This document shows positions 25,704 through 34,271 of a DNA stretch of 64,000 bases, piece by piece. Below the pieces are notes generated by a model, which saw only the letters and a program-made list of their open reading frames with translations, had not been told where the DNA came from and did no database searches. How positions within the stretch are numbered: the first letter of the stretch is position 1; each line of letters begins with the position of its first letter. Made by a program: the position numbers and the translations under genes. Source of the DNA: Chthoniobacter flavus (GTDB lineage Bacteria > Verrucomicrobiota > Verrucomicrobiia > Chthoniobacterales > Terrimicrobiaceae); NCBI GenBank assembly GCA_945860745.1, contig CAMASH010000002.1:18630-82629 (forward strand), read 5' to 3'.

Positions 25704-26488
25704 GACGATTTCGGGAACCACGGAATGAAGGCGCTGGTGGTGCGCTGGTAGGCCCGGTAGGCGTCGCCGCGCGACTTGAGCGACTGGGCTTCGGCCGGCG
25801 GGATGCCGGTCACTTTGGTCAGAAAATACAGCATGAGCAGCGGGCAGTAAATTGTGATCCAGGCACCGGAGGTGCCAAGCGCGAAGACAAAATAGGCGAC
25901 CCAGATGACCCACTCGAAGAAGTAATTCGGATGGCGTGAATAGCGCCAGAGTCCGGTTTGGCAGACCCTGCCCTTGTTCGCAGGGTCGGCGCGGAAACGG
26001 TTGAGTTGATGGTCCGCCAGGGCCTCGCCGGAAATGGCCATGAGCCAGAGGATGGCCCCGGCGATTTCCCAGGGATGGAGCGTCGGGGAAGGATTGGCGC
26101 AGGCCGCGGCGAAAGGCGCGGCAAGGAGACCAACCAGGACCGCCTGGAGCTGGAAGAAGCCAAAGAACATATACCAGACGCGCTTGGGGAATTGTTCGCG
26201 CAAGGCGGCATAGCGCGCGTCTTCCTGCGGGTGGTGTCTGGTCACGCGGATGAGCAGATGTGTTCCCAGCCGCAGACTCCAGATCGTGACCATGCCGGCG
26301 ATGAGGGCCTTGCGCACGGGGTCGCCGGCCCCGAGGGCGAAGAAGATCGCAACGACCAGCGCGAAGGCATACGACCACGCGACATCCACATAGCCTGCGT
26401 TGTTGAGCTGGCGGCAGATCAGCCAGGTGATGGCCATGAGAAGAACGGCCGCGTTCATGCCGAGGCCGGTGAGAGTCCAGGCGTTCAT
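25700..26488 (-). CDS. DUF1295 membrane protein (steroid 5-alpha-reductase fold)
   Basis: 262 residues, six or more membrane helices. WRYSRHPNYFFEWVIWVAYF (~residue 190) and KSRGDAYRAYQRTTSAFIPW match the C-terminal NADPH-binding signature of DUF1295/steroid-reductase-like proteins. These reduce double bonds or methylate prenyl/lipid substrates in characterised relatives. Overlaps both neighbours by 4 bp. Between two CFA-like methyltransferases it is a candidate for tailoring a fatty acid or lipid. Confidence 0.85.
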   Translation of the reverse strand: MNAWTLTGLGMNAAVLLMAITWLICRQLNNAGYVDVAWSYAFALVVAIFFALGAGDPVRKALIAGMVTIWSLRLGTHLLIRVTRHHPQEDARYAALREQFPKRVWYMFFGFFQLQAVLVGLLAAPFAAACANPSPTLHPWEIAGAILWLMAISGEALADHQLNRFRADPANKGRVCQTGLWRYSRHPNYFFEWVIWVAYFVFALGTSGAWITIYCPLLMLYFLTKVTGIPPAEAQSLKSRGDAYRAYQRTTSAFIPWFPKSS

Positions 26489-26814
26489 GAGCGGAGCAAT
26501 ACGTCACGTAGCGGGGCATCCGCGCGGACCTTGCAGAGTTGGATGAGGGCGTAGGCGGACATGGCCATGTTGCCGAAGAGCATGATGAGAACAAACCAGA
26601 GGACCGAGCGTGCGAGGTTTGCCTCCTTGTAAGCCACCCAGATAAAGAAAGTCAGGAAACCAAAGTAGGCGTCAAACAGCGTGGCCTGAAACCACCTGTC
26701 CCCCGTGAGCGAAGGGGGAAGCTGCCAGATCGCCGTGTGGAGGCTGGCGTAGATACTCACCGCGACCATGCCCACAAAGATGACGGCGAAAAGTATCCTA
26801 AGAAACCAGATCAT
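26485..26814 (-). CDS. DUF1475-like small membrane protein
   Basis: 109 residues with three predicted helices (FLRILFAVIFVGMVAVSIYA; FDAYFGFLTFFIWVAYKE; SVLWFVLIMLFGNMAMSAYA). The pattern TLFDAYFGFLTFFIWVAYKE is what I associate with DUF1475. Starts 17 bases inside the end of the CFA synthase gene and overlaps DUF1295 at its end. Function unknown; fixed linkage with lipid-modifying genes suggests a membrane accessory role. Confidence 0.7.
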   Translation of the reverse strand: MIWFLRILFAVIFVGMVAVSIYASLHTAIWQLPPSLTGDRWFQATLFDAYFGFLTFFIWVAYKEANLARSVLWFVLIMLFGNMAMSAYALIQLCKVRADAPLRDVLLRS

Positions 26815-28048
26815 AAACCGAAGATTTGAGACTCAGATTGTCGGGGCGGGTGTGGATTGTCTGGGCCACGGTGATATGGCGGGAGCCGAAAGCCGCCTCG
26901 CAATAACACAGATAGTAGCGCCACTTACGAATGAAACCTTCGTCGAAGCCCTGTCCGCGCACCTCGTCAAGTTTCGCTTCGAAGTTTTCCCGCCAGATTT
27001 TCAGTGTCCGGGCATAGCAAGGGGCCATGTCCTCGTAATCGAACAAGTTGAGTTCCCCTGTTTTTTGGGTGGCCTCGCTGATGCGTCCCATGGACATGAG
27101 GAGCGTGCCCGGAAAGATGTGCTTCTGGATAAAGTCTGCGCCGTCGCGCAGAATGGCGAATTGGTTGTCGGGACAAAGGATGGCCTGCAAACCGAGCAGG
27201 CCGTTCGGCTTGAGCAACTCGCCGCATTTTGCAAAGAATCCATTCACATAGCGGTCTCCCACGGCTTCCAGCATTTCGATGGAAACGATCTTGTCGTAGC
27301 GGCCCTTCATCGTGCGGTAGTCGCAAAGCAAGAGCTCAATGCGGTCCTGCAAGCCGGCCTGCTGGATGCGATCGGCCGCCTCGGCGTATTGCTGTTCGGA
27401 GATGGTGATCGTGGTGACGCGGCAGCCGTAGTGGCCCGCCGCATGGATGCTGAATCCACCCCAGCCGCTGCCGATCTCCAGCACTTCATCCGCGGCAGAG
27501 AGGCGCAATTTCCGGCAAAGAACATCGTACTTTTTGCGCTGGGCTTCCTCCAGTGCCAGGTCGGGCGGGTCAAAATAGGCACTCGAATACGTCATGGTCG
27601 GATCCAACCAGAGTTTGAAGAACTCGTTGCTCAGATCGTAATGCTCGCGAACGTTGGCCCGGCTGGTCGAGAGGCTGTTCGGGCGGCGGAGGTGAAGGAA
27701 GCGGTTGTAGGTGTTGAGGAGATTGAGGACTCCGGTGGAACGTCCGGTGCGCGTTTCCAGGCCGCTGGCATCCTCGGCATTGAGGATGAACCACGCGATC
27801 ACGCGGGTCAGGTCGGGTGTCTCCCACTCGCCCGCCATGTAGCTCTCCGCGAAACCGATCGGACCAAACAGGACACAGCGGCGGAAAAACTTGTCATCCT
27901 TCACCTCGATGCGCGCGCGCAGGCCCTTGAACAAGCCGCCAAAGACCTGCCGCTTTCCGCCGGGCAGCAGGATTTCCAGGGAACCGCGCTTCAGGGTCTT
28001 GAAGCTGGACAGGACAATTTTCTGAAAAAACATGAATGTGAGCGGCAT
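26798..28048 (-). CDS. cfa: Cyclopropane-fatty-acyl-phospholipid synthase
   Basis: 416 residues, typical length. N-terminal lipid-binding domain (FGPIGFAESYMAGEWETPDL), then VREHYDLSNEFFKLWLDPTM, TYSSAYFDPPDLALEEAQ, the SAM loop LEIGSGWGGFSIHAAGHYGC, and IEMLEAVGDRYVNGFFAKC. Transfers methylene from SAM onto a double bond of phospholipid acyl chains at the membrane surface. Start ATG 28048 is chosen for the G-rich Shine-Dalgarno-like run just upstream; other in-frame ATGs lie at 28033 and 28069. Confidence 0.93.
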   Translation of the reverse strand: MPLTFMFFQKIVLSSFKTLKRGSLEILLPGGKRQVFGGLFKGLRARIEVKDDKFFRRCVLFGPIGFAESYMAGEWETPDLTRVIAWFILNAEDASGLETRTGRSTGVLNLLNTYNRFLHLRRPNSLSTSRANVREHYDLSNEFFKLWLDPTMTYSSAYFDPPDLALEEAQRKKYDVLCRKLRLSAADEVLEIGSGWGGFSIHAAGHYGCRVTTITISEQQYAEAADRIQQAGLQDRIELLLCDYRTMKGRYDKIVSIEMLEAVGDRYVNGFFAKCGELLKPNGLLGLQAILCPDNQFAILRDGADFIQKHIFPGTLLMSMGRISEATQKTGELNLFDYEDMAPCYARTLKIWRENFEAKLDEVRGQGFDEGFIRKWRYYLCYCEAAFGSRHITVAQTIHTRPDNLSLKSSVYDLVS

Positions 28049-28114
28049 TATCCCCCCCCGCATGATCATTACGAGCGCGGAGACGGGCCGGGCACGAAAA
28101 TGTTCCTTTGGCCG

Positions 28115-28180
28115 GGACGCGAATTCCTTCGCGTCCGACTTTTCTCCATCGACGGACGGCAAGGGACGGCCATCCCTACC
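28115..28180. repeat. Two palindromic repeats downstream of the methyltransferase
   Basis: 28115-28136 is a perfect hairpin GGACGCGAA-TTCC-TTCGCGTCC. 28151-28180, read on the minus strand, begins GGTAGGG and folds GGATGGC/GCCGTCC around CGTCCCTT, the same plan as 11126-11154. The TAG of GGTAGGG is the stop codon of the methyltransferase gene at 28176. Confidence 0.7.
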
Positions 28181-28850
28181 CCTTTTGCGCCCAGAATTGT
28201 GCCCGTCCTTCGGCGGTGGACTGATAGTTCCAGCCGCCGGCCAGGCCGTCGCCAAGGGCGAAGTTCAGGCAGAAATCCTTTTGGCCGAGCAAATGCCGGG
28301 GCAGTTTTTTCCAATCCAGGCAGACATCGTCGAAGACCACGACCGAACCCGGACGCGCATAAGGCTTCATGATCTCCCATTCCTCAAGGATGCCGCTGGT
28401 GAAATGCATCGAGTCCTGGAAGAAAAAATCCCAACGATCCAGTTTGGCCGGAAAAACCGCGGGCAGCATCTTGCGCGAATCGCCGTTGAGAAAGTTAATC
28501 TCCACCTTCGGAAAGGTGTCGCGGGCGAGCTGGAGATTTTCCTCGCGGAATTTGCGCAGTTGCAACCAATCTTCCATCGGAATCGAAACGTCGGGGTCGC
28601 CATCGTAATCAATGGTGAAAATCCTTCCGCCCCCGTTCTCCTGCACGGCCTTTGCCATGGTGTAGGTGCCGAGCCCCTCAAAGGTTCCCGTCTCCACGAT
28701 AACGTCCGGCCTCTGCCAGCGAATGGCCTGGAACAACCGTTTGGCGCTGAGTTCGTGAGTGGACCAGGCGTGCTGCCAGCGGCTGGGCGGAAGGTCCAGC
28801 GTGATGGAGAAATCACAGATCGCAGGCCAGGCGGCTTTCAGGTTGTTCAT
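28176..28850 (-). CDS. Class I SAM-dependent methyltransferase
   Basis: 224 residues. DVIVETGTFEGLGTYTMAKA is the SAM-binding loop, followed by RIFTIDYDGDP, FFQDSMHFTSGILEEWEIM and SVVVFDDVCLDW. This is the pattern of the Methyltransf_24-like group that acts on sugars or small molecules. Start ATG 28850 chosen; the frame is open further upstream without family features. Separated from the CFA operon by 127 bp of repeats, so co-transcription is possible but not shown. Substrate unknown. Confidence 0.78.
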   Translation of the reverse strand: MNNLKAAWPAICDFSITLDLPPSRWQHAWSTHELSAKRLFQAIRWQRPDVIVETGTFEGLGTYTMAKAVQENGGGRIFTIDYDGDPDVSIPMEDWLQLRKFREENLQLARDTFPKVEINFLNGDSRKMLPAVFPAKLDRWDFFFQDSMHFTSGILEEWEIMKPYARPGSVVVFDDVCLDWKKLPRHLLGQKDFCLNFALGDGLAGGWNYQSTAEGRAQFWAQKG

Positions 28851-29082
28851 TCGGAAGATCTGAGAGAATCCCCAGAATGAACGGAAAAGGTTAAGGAAAA
28901 CAGCATTCAGTTCAGCGAAGAAAGTCACTGGAAGGCCCCGCGCCCGGCCGGGCGCTGGCGGGAACACGTTGAAGCAGATTCCACCGGGTGGTGACACACC
29001 TCATCCGCGAGGTTCTTCCTTGCGCCGCGGGGATGATACGGATCGATCTTCCCCGGATGCCGGGCAATGGGGGCCAGCTTCT

Positions 29083-29119
29083 CTTACCCCGCCCGCGCTT
29101 GAGAGCCGGGCGGGGTAAG
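29083..29119 (-). terminator. Perfect 13-bp hairpin after the basic repeat protein
   Basis: CTTACCCCGCCCG and CGGGCGGGGTAAG form a perfect stem with an 11-base loop, 25 bases after the stop of the gene at 29144. There is no T-run, so it may be a processing or stability hairpin or a REP element, not a classic intrinsic terminator. The rest of 28851-29143 shows no gene. Confidence 0.55.
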
Positions 29120-29143
29120 GCGCTGGGATTTCGAAACGGTTGA

Positions 29144-29512
29144 CTATTTTTTGCCTTTGCTGGCGGCCTTGACCTTGGCCCAACGGGCTTTCTGAGCCGC
29201 AATGATATTGGCCCTTCCCTCGGCGGAAATCTTGCCTTCCTTCCTCTTGGGCTTGGGCGCAACTTCAGCGACCGGAGCAGCCGATTTCACTTTGGCCCAA
29301 CGCGCCTTTTGAGCGGCGATGATGCGGGCGCGTCCGGCGGCGGAGATACCGCCTTTTTTACGCTTTCCTTTTTTGGCCGCAGCTTTGGCGGGTGCCGGGG
29401 AGATGGCATCGGAGATGCCGCTGAAGACCGCGGCGAGTTCGGCCTGGAGTTTTTCGATTTGCTCCGAGATATTCAAGGAGCGCTTAAGTTGGGCTAGGGT
29501 CGGTATAGACAT
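29144..29512 (-). CDS. Small basic protein with duplicated GRAxIIAAQKARWAKVK motif
   Basis: 122 residues, rich in Lys, Arg and Ala. Two near-identical modules: ISAAGRARIIAAQKARWAKV and ISAEGRANIIAAQKARWAKV, joined by a Pro/Lys linker. The N-terminus is a short helix (LKRSLNISEQIEKLQAELAA) that could dimerise. The module resembles small NUMOD3-like DNA-binding motifs; a nucleoid or DNA-binding role is inference. Followed by a strong hairpin. Confidence 0.7.
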   Translation of the reverse strand: MSIPTLAQLKRSLNISEQIEKLQAELAAVFSGISDAISPAPAKAAAKKGKRKKGGISAAGRARIIAAQKARWAKVKSAAPVAEVAPKPKRKEGKISAEGRANIIAAQKARWAKVKAASKGKK

Positions 29513-29828
29513 AGGGGATAAAATATCGCTGAACTGATTGGTCAGTCAATCACGTTTCTTCCGGAATGGTTAGGTCGGGGCGCATCTCCCAAAGTTGCCA
29601 CACCCGACCGCGAGCGCGCTTCGCGCGGATCGGGACGAACACGGCGACACAGCGCCGCGGCTACAAAATCAATACCCCTTCCTCGCTTTGGGCCCGCGGG
29701 AGCCGCCCCGCTGTGTCAGGGCCTGGTCGCGGCTTCGCCGCCACTTCTTTTGCTTTTGCAACTTCCGGAGATGCTCCCGTCAGGTCATCCGAAAAAGAGT
29801 AAGTCCGATCGGGCGGGATAAACGGGGT
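29513..29828. other. 316-bp gene-free spacer between convergent-to-tandem genes
   Basis: Upstream side of the basic-protein gene and downstream side of uspA. It contains the dispersed motif ACAGCGCCGCGGCTACAA (similar to CCGCGGCTACA near 11398) and a small hairpin GAGCGCGCTTCGCGCGGATC. No coding frame on either strand is convincing. Confidence 0.4.
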
Positions 29829-30287
29829 TCAGCCGTCTTTCTTTGCCGGAACGATAACCACCGGGCAGGGGGCCCGCCGGAGCACTCCGGTCACCACGCT
29901 GCCACTGAAAAGGTGGTAGAGGGCACCATGTCCGTGGGAGCCCAAGACAATATAGTCCGCCTGGCGCTTGGCCGCCTGATCGACTATGTCGTCAACGGCC
30001 AGGCCGATGAGGGCGGTTTCCTCGACTTCCAATCCCGAAGCCCGCAGCGGTTCGCCCAGGATTCTCAAATGTTTCTCCTGCACAGCGAGCCCTTCCGAGC
30101 TTTCGACCAGCGGCGCGACGGCGGCAATGACATCCATTGTGGCACCGACCGGCACATAGTTGGCCACGGGTTCGACCACATGCAGCAGAATAAGACGGGC
30201 CCCAAGCGGACGGGCCAGGGCGGCGGCTTGATCCAGCAAAAGGTTTGAGGAGTCACTGAAATCGAGGGGGACAAGAATCGTTTTCAT
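29829..30287 (-). CDS. Universal stress protein UspA family
   Basis: 152 residues, one USP domain. KTILVPLDFSDSSNLLLDQA at the N-terminus, and the ATP-binding signature G-x2-G-x9-G-S in VLGSHGHGALYHLFSGSV followed by LRRAPCPVVIVP. Start ATG 30287 matches the family start. ATP-binding USPs respond to stress and growth arrest. Divergent from rarA. Confidence 0.93.
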   Translation of the reverse strand: MKTILVPLDFSDSSNLLLDQAAALARPLGARLILLHVVEPVANYVPVGATMDVIAAVAPLVESSEGLAVQEKHLRILGEPLRASGLEVEETALIGLAVDDIVDQAAKRQADYIVLGSHGHGALYHLFSGSVVTGVLRRAPCPVVIVPAKKDG

Positions 30288-30394
30288 GGATCTATTCAAC
30301 CACAGGGCGACGGGCGGGCCCAGTCCAGAATAAGGAAATCTTCCAGCCCCGACGCGGCTTGCGTGACGGCCGCGGGACGGGCGATACTGGCGCG

Positions 30395-31738
30395 ATGGAA
30401 GATTTGTTCAAAGTGGAGGAACCGGTTCCCTCCTCATCCCCGGATGCCCCGCTGGCCACCCGCATGCGGCCGCGCTCGCTGGATGAATACATCGGACAAA
30501 GCCACATTCTCGGCCCGGGCAAGCTCCTGCGCCGGGCCATCGAGGCGGATCGGATCTCCTCGGTCCTGCTCTATGGTCCGCCGGGGGTGGGGAAGACCAG
30601 CCTCGCGCAAATCATCGCCCGATCGACCAAATCACGCTTTGAGCGACTCAGCGGAGTGGAGGGGAACGTGGCTGATATCCGCCGCGTGGTGGCCCAGGCG
30701 GGCCACCGCCTGCAAACCAGCGGGGAGAAAACGATTCTCTTCATTGACGAAATCCACCGTTTCAACAAAGCGCAGCAGGACGTGTTACTGCCGGATGTGG
30801 AAAGCGGATTGCTGCGGCTCATCGGGGCCACGACTCACAATCCGTTCTTCTATGTCAACAGTCCGTTGGTTTCGCGCTCGCAGATTTTTCAACTGGAACC
30901 GCTCGGTGTTGATGACCTCTTGGATCTCATGAGGCGGGCCGTGAGCGATGAAGAACGCGGCCTCGGGACGCTGCGGGTCCTTCTTGATCCGGAGGCAGCA
31001 CAACTTCTGGCCACGGTTAGTGACGGCGATGCCCGCAAATGTCTTAATGCCCTGGAGATTGCCGCCCGCACCACCCCGCCCGGACCCGGCGGCGCGGTCC
31101 GCATCACACTTTTCGTCGCAGAGGAGAGCATCCAAAAGAAGGCCGTCGTTTATGACGGCGACGGAGATGCGCATTACGACACGATCAGCGCCTTCATCAA
31201 AAGCCTGCGCGGATCGGACCCCGATGCCGCGCTCTATTGGCTGGCGAAGATGCTGCATGCGGGGGAGGATTTCCGGTTTATCGCGCGGCGCTTGATCATT
31301 TGCGCCAGCGAGGATGTGGGCATGGCGGATTCCCACGCCCTGGTTCTGGCCACATCCGCCCAGCACGCGTCCGAATTTGTGGGATTACCCGAGGCCCAAC
31401 TTATCCTGGCCCACGCGACGGTGTACATCGCCACCGCGCCAAAGAGTAACCGCTGCACGGTCGCCATCGGCAAGGCCTCGGCTGAAGTGCGCGAGGGCCG
31501 GACCCTGGCCGTGCCGAAACATCTGCGGGATGGCCATTACAAGGGCGCCAAGAAACTCGGACACGGCGAAGGCTACAAATACAGCCACGATTATGAGGGC
31601 GGTTATGTGCCGCAGGCATACCTGCCCGAAGGCCGCATCTACTACGAACCGACGGAACACGGGATGGAAAAGCGGGTCAAGGAAAGGCTCGACCATTGGC
31701 GGGCACTTTTTGAGGCCGAAGCGATTAAATCGCAGTAG
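30395..31738 (+). CDS. rarA: Replication-associated recombination protein RarA (MgsA)
   Basis: 447 residues, clamp-loader-like AAA+ ATPase. Walker A LLYGPPGVGKTSLAQIIA, Walker B LFIDEIHRFNKAQQDVLLPD, sensor GATTHNPFF, then the RarA tetramerisation domain (DGDAHYDTISAFIKSLRGSD; ALYWLAKMLHAGEDFRFIAR). Acts at stalled forks and single-strand gaps. Start ATG 30395 gives the usual N-terminus before LATRMRPRSLDEYIGQ. Confidence 0.95.
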   Translation: MEDLFKVEEPVPSSSPDAPLATRMRPRSLDEYIGQSHILGPGKLLRRAIEADRISSVLLYGPPGVGKTSLAQIIARSTKSRFERLSGVEGNVADIRRVVAQAGHRLQTSGEKTILFIDEIHRFNKAQQDVLLPDVESGLLRLIGATTHNPFFYVNSPLVSRSQIFQLEPLGVDDLLDLMRRAVSDEERGLGTLRVLLDPEAAQLLATVSDGDARKCLNALEIAARTTPPGPGGAVRITLFVAEESIQKKAVVYDGDGDAHYDTISAFIKSLRGSDPDAALYWLAKMLHAGEDFRFIARRLIICASEDVGMADSHALVLATSAQHASEFVGLPEAQLILAHATVYIATAPKSNRCTVAIGKASAEVREGRTLAVPKHLRDGHYKGAKKLGHGEGYKYSHDYEGGYVPQAYLPEGRIYYEPTEHGMEKRVKERLDHWRALFEAEAIKSQ

Positions 31739-31746
31739 GGCCGCTT

Positions 31747-32862
31747 CTACTTTTTCAGCAAATAGTCGGGATTGAGTTTCTTCAGCGCCGGGAGGACAAA
31801 GAGCCCGTCCTTGCGAATCAGTTTCCCGTCGAACCAGACTTCGCCCCCGCCGTAGTCCTTGCGCTGGATGCTGACCAGGTCCCAATGGATGCGGCTCTTA
31901 TTGCCGTTGCCGGCTTTTTCGTAAGCCTGGCCGGGGGTGAAATGGAATGAGCCGGCAATCTTTTCGTCGAACAGGATATCGCGCATGGGGTGGAGGATGT
32001 GCGGATTGAAGCCGAGCGAGAACTCGCCGATAGAGCGCGCGCCCTCGTCGCTATCGAGGATCTCGTTGAGCTTTTTGGTATGGTTGGCCGTGGCCTTGAC
32101 CACGCGGCCTTTTTCGAAATCGAAGCGGACGTGGTCGAACGCCGTGCCCTGATAGATGGACGGAGCGTTGAAGGTCACGTGGCCCTCGACCGAGTCCTTG
32201 ACCGGACAGGAAAAAACCTCGCCATCCGGGATATTGCATTCGCCGCCGCAGACTTTGGAGCCGATGCCCTTGATGGAGAAGAGCAAATCGGTGCCGGGTC
32301 CCTTGATGTGCACGCGGTCGGTTTTGTTCATGAGGGTTTCGAGCGCCTTCATGCCAGGAATCATGCGGGCGTAATCGAGGGTGCAGACTTTGAAGAAAAA
32401 ATCCTCGAAAGCTTCCGTGCTGGTGCCGGCCTGCTGGGCCATGGCGGGAGTGGGCCAGCGCAGGACAACCCACTTGGTTTTGTTGATGCGCCAGTCCATC
32501 ACGGGACGCATCTTTCCGGCGATGAGGCGCATCTTGTCCTCAGGCACGTCGGAGAGTTCGGTGATGTTATGGCTGCCGCGGATGGCGATGTAGGCCTGCA
32601 TTTTTTTCATGCGGGCGAGTTCGACGGCGCGGGCGGTGTCGAGCTGGGCGTCATTGGCGCCGAGGGACAATTCGCGGGAAACGCGGGCGCGATGGATCTG
32701 GACGAAGGGCACGGCCCCGGCGGCGCGGACAGCCCGGATGAGGGCGACGCCCATCTCGTCGGGCACGTCGAAGAGTTCGATGAAAACGCGTTCGCCTTTC
32801 TCCAACCGGGTGGAGTGGCGGGTCAGGATGCGGGCGAGTTGGTCGAGGCGCGGGTCTTGCAT
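31747..32862 (-). CDS. M29-type aminopeptidase
   Basis: 371 residues resembling thermophilic-type M29 aminopeptidases. [20 protein letters not shown] at the N-terminus and [20 protein letters not shown] carrying the conserved metal-binding Glu residues. Candidate further ligands are in [22 protein letters not shown], and the terminal HWDLVSI block. Cytosolic metalloexopeptidase by family. Start ATG 32862 chosen; an earlier in-frame ATG at 32883 is less likely. Confidence 0.85.
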   Translation of the reverse strand: MQDPRLDQLARILTRHSTRLEKGERVFIELFDVPDEMGVALIRAVRAAGAVPFVQIHRARVSRELSLGANDAQLDTARAVELARMKKMQAYIAIRGSHNITELSDVPEDKMRLIAGKMRPVMDWRINKTKWVVLRWPTPAMAQQAGTSTEAFEDFFFKVCTLDYARMIPGMKALETLMNKTDRVHIKGPGTDLLFSIKGIGSKVCGGECNIPDGEVFSCPVKDSVEGHVTFNAPSIYQGTAFDHVRFDFEKGRVVKATANHTKKLNEILDSDEGARSIGEFSLGFNPHILHPMRDILFDEKIAGSFHFTPGQAYEKAGNGNKSRIHWDLVSIQRKDYGGGEVWFDGKLIRKDGLFVLPALKKLNPDYLLKK

Positions 32863-32879
32863 GGAAACAACGGATGAAA

Positions 32880-33395
32880 TCACAAGCGGGACGCTTGTGC
32901 CAGCGGGGAGCGCGGCGCAGCGGCCGCGTAATCCTGGCTTTTCGGCCGGGTTTTGGTGTGGAGGTTCGGTTTTTCGAGCAGCGGGATTTCCTTGAGCACC
33001 TCGACGCGAACCCTGGCAATGCCACGGTCATACATTCCGAGTTTGCGGGCCGCACCCACGGTGAGATCAATGACCCGTCCGCGGATGTAGGGACCACGGT
33101 CGTTGATGCGGACAATGAGAGACTTGTTGGTCTTGAGATCAACCACCCGGACCTTGGTGCCGAATTTGAGGGTTTTGTGGGCTGCGGCCATGGCGTTTCC
33201 GTCGAAGCGTTCCTGACTGGCGGTGCGATGATCGCGGTACCATGAGGCGAGGCCGTGCTCCACCTTGACGGTCTCCACTTTGTACAAGGAGGCGGTTTTC
33301 TGAGGATCGGGTTTGGACGGGCTGGCTGGCTGCAGCGTGGTGCAGGCGGCGAAGGGAAGAGCGACGAGCCCAAGGGCAAAAAATTTGGCGGGCAT
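32880..33395 (-). CDS. rlpA: RlpA-like septal lipoprotein
   Basis: 171 residues. Lipoprotein signal [18 protein letters not shown] with lipobox, short linker, then a double-psi beta-barrel: [38 protein letters not shown], and [20 protein letters not shown] with the catalytic-type Asp. RlpA cleaves naked glycan strands at the septum in some bacteria. No SPOR domain is present, which makes it a short form. Confidence 0.9.
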   Translation of the reverse strand: MPAKFFALGLVALPFAACTTLQPASPSKPDPQKTASLYKVETVKVEHGLASWYRDHRTASQERFDGNAMAAAHKTLKFGTKVRVVDLKTNKSLIVRINDRGPYIRGRVIDLTVGAARKLGMYDRGIARVRVEVLKEIPLLEKPNLHTKTRPKSQDYAAAAPRSPLAQASRL

Positions 33396-33408
33396 AAGCT
33401 CTAAGTGA

Positions 33409-34271
33409 TTAGACGCGGGAGTCCTCATAGGTGGCGGGTTTCGATTTGAGTCCGGGTGGGACGTGGGCCGTGACCAGGACAGTGTCGCCCTCGTAGGTCA
33501 CGTCGAGAACATGACCGGCCCGGGGGATTTCTGCAAGCGGGGCGGACTTGCCCTTCGGAATCCGGAACCGCGCCTTCATGCGCCAGGCCCCTAGGCAAAG
33601 CTCGAGTTCCTGAAAAAAAACATCCCTGCCCTGGCCGGTGCGGGCGGAGATGGCCACGCGGCCGGGATTATGATGAAGCTGGATCGTGCGGTGTTTGCGC
33701 ACTTCGCGCACTTCGCGCACTTCGCGCACTTCGCGCTCGAGGCGCGCGATGCGTTCCTGGATGCGGCGGCGGTCCCCTTCGCGCTGGGTCTCGCCCGGGC
33801 CCCGCGTGCCGATGCCGCCGGTCTGGCTCGAGAGGTGGGTCCCCATGCGGGTGAGGCGCGGCAGGAGATCGTGCAGTTGGGCGAGTTCGATCTGGAGACG
33901 GCCTTCGCCGGTGCGGGCCCGGCTGGCGAAAATATCGAGAATGAGCCGGGTGCGGTCGAGCATCTTGCGGCTGGTGAGTTCCTCCAGATTGCGGCCTTGG
34001 GCGGGCGAGAGTTCGTCATCAAAGATGAGCGAGGCGGCCAGTTTTCCCCGCATTGCCGGGCGACGTCCCCAGCCTTGCCCTTGCCGATGTCATACGGAGC
34101 GGTTGGTTTATCGAGTTTCTGGACGATGGTATCGACCACCTGCGCACCGGCGGAGGCGGCGAGTTGGCGGAGTTCATCAAGCGAATCCTCGACATCCCGG
34201 CGGCTCACTCCATCGTGCTCGAGACCGACGAGGATGGTCTTCTCGCTGCCGGGGGGCGAAGCGCTGACCAT
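33409..34271 (-). pseudogene. hflX: hflX remnant: frameshifted and lacking the GTPase domain
   Basis: The N-terminal HflX domain begins at ATG 34271 ([36 protein letters not shown]). Near 34050-34065 the homology moves to another frame ([40 protein letters not shown]). The reading then jumps from the coiled coil ([13 protein letters not shown]) directly to [14 protein letters not shown], which is the end of the G domain, so Walker A, switch and NKxD motifs are all missing. A HflX C-terminal tail follows. Cannot be a working ribosome-splitting GTPase. Confidence 0.85.
33700..33735. repeat. Four tandem copies of a 9-bp unit in the hflX remnant
   Basis: CACTTCGCG is repeated exactly four times; in the hflX frame it encodes Arg-Glu-Val repeats in the coiled-coil linker. 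It lies immediately beside the point where the G domain is missing. Confidence 0.8.

Noticed and set aside
33700..33735. CRISPR-like array
   Set aside because: Four perfect 9-bp units without spacers; simple tandem duplication coding REV. No repeat-spacer array or cas gene was seen anywhere in the window.
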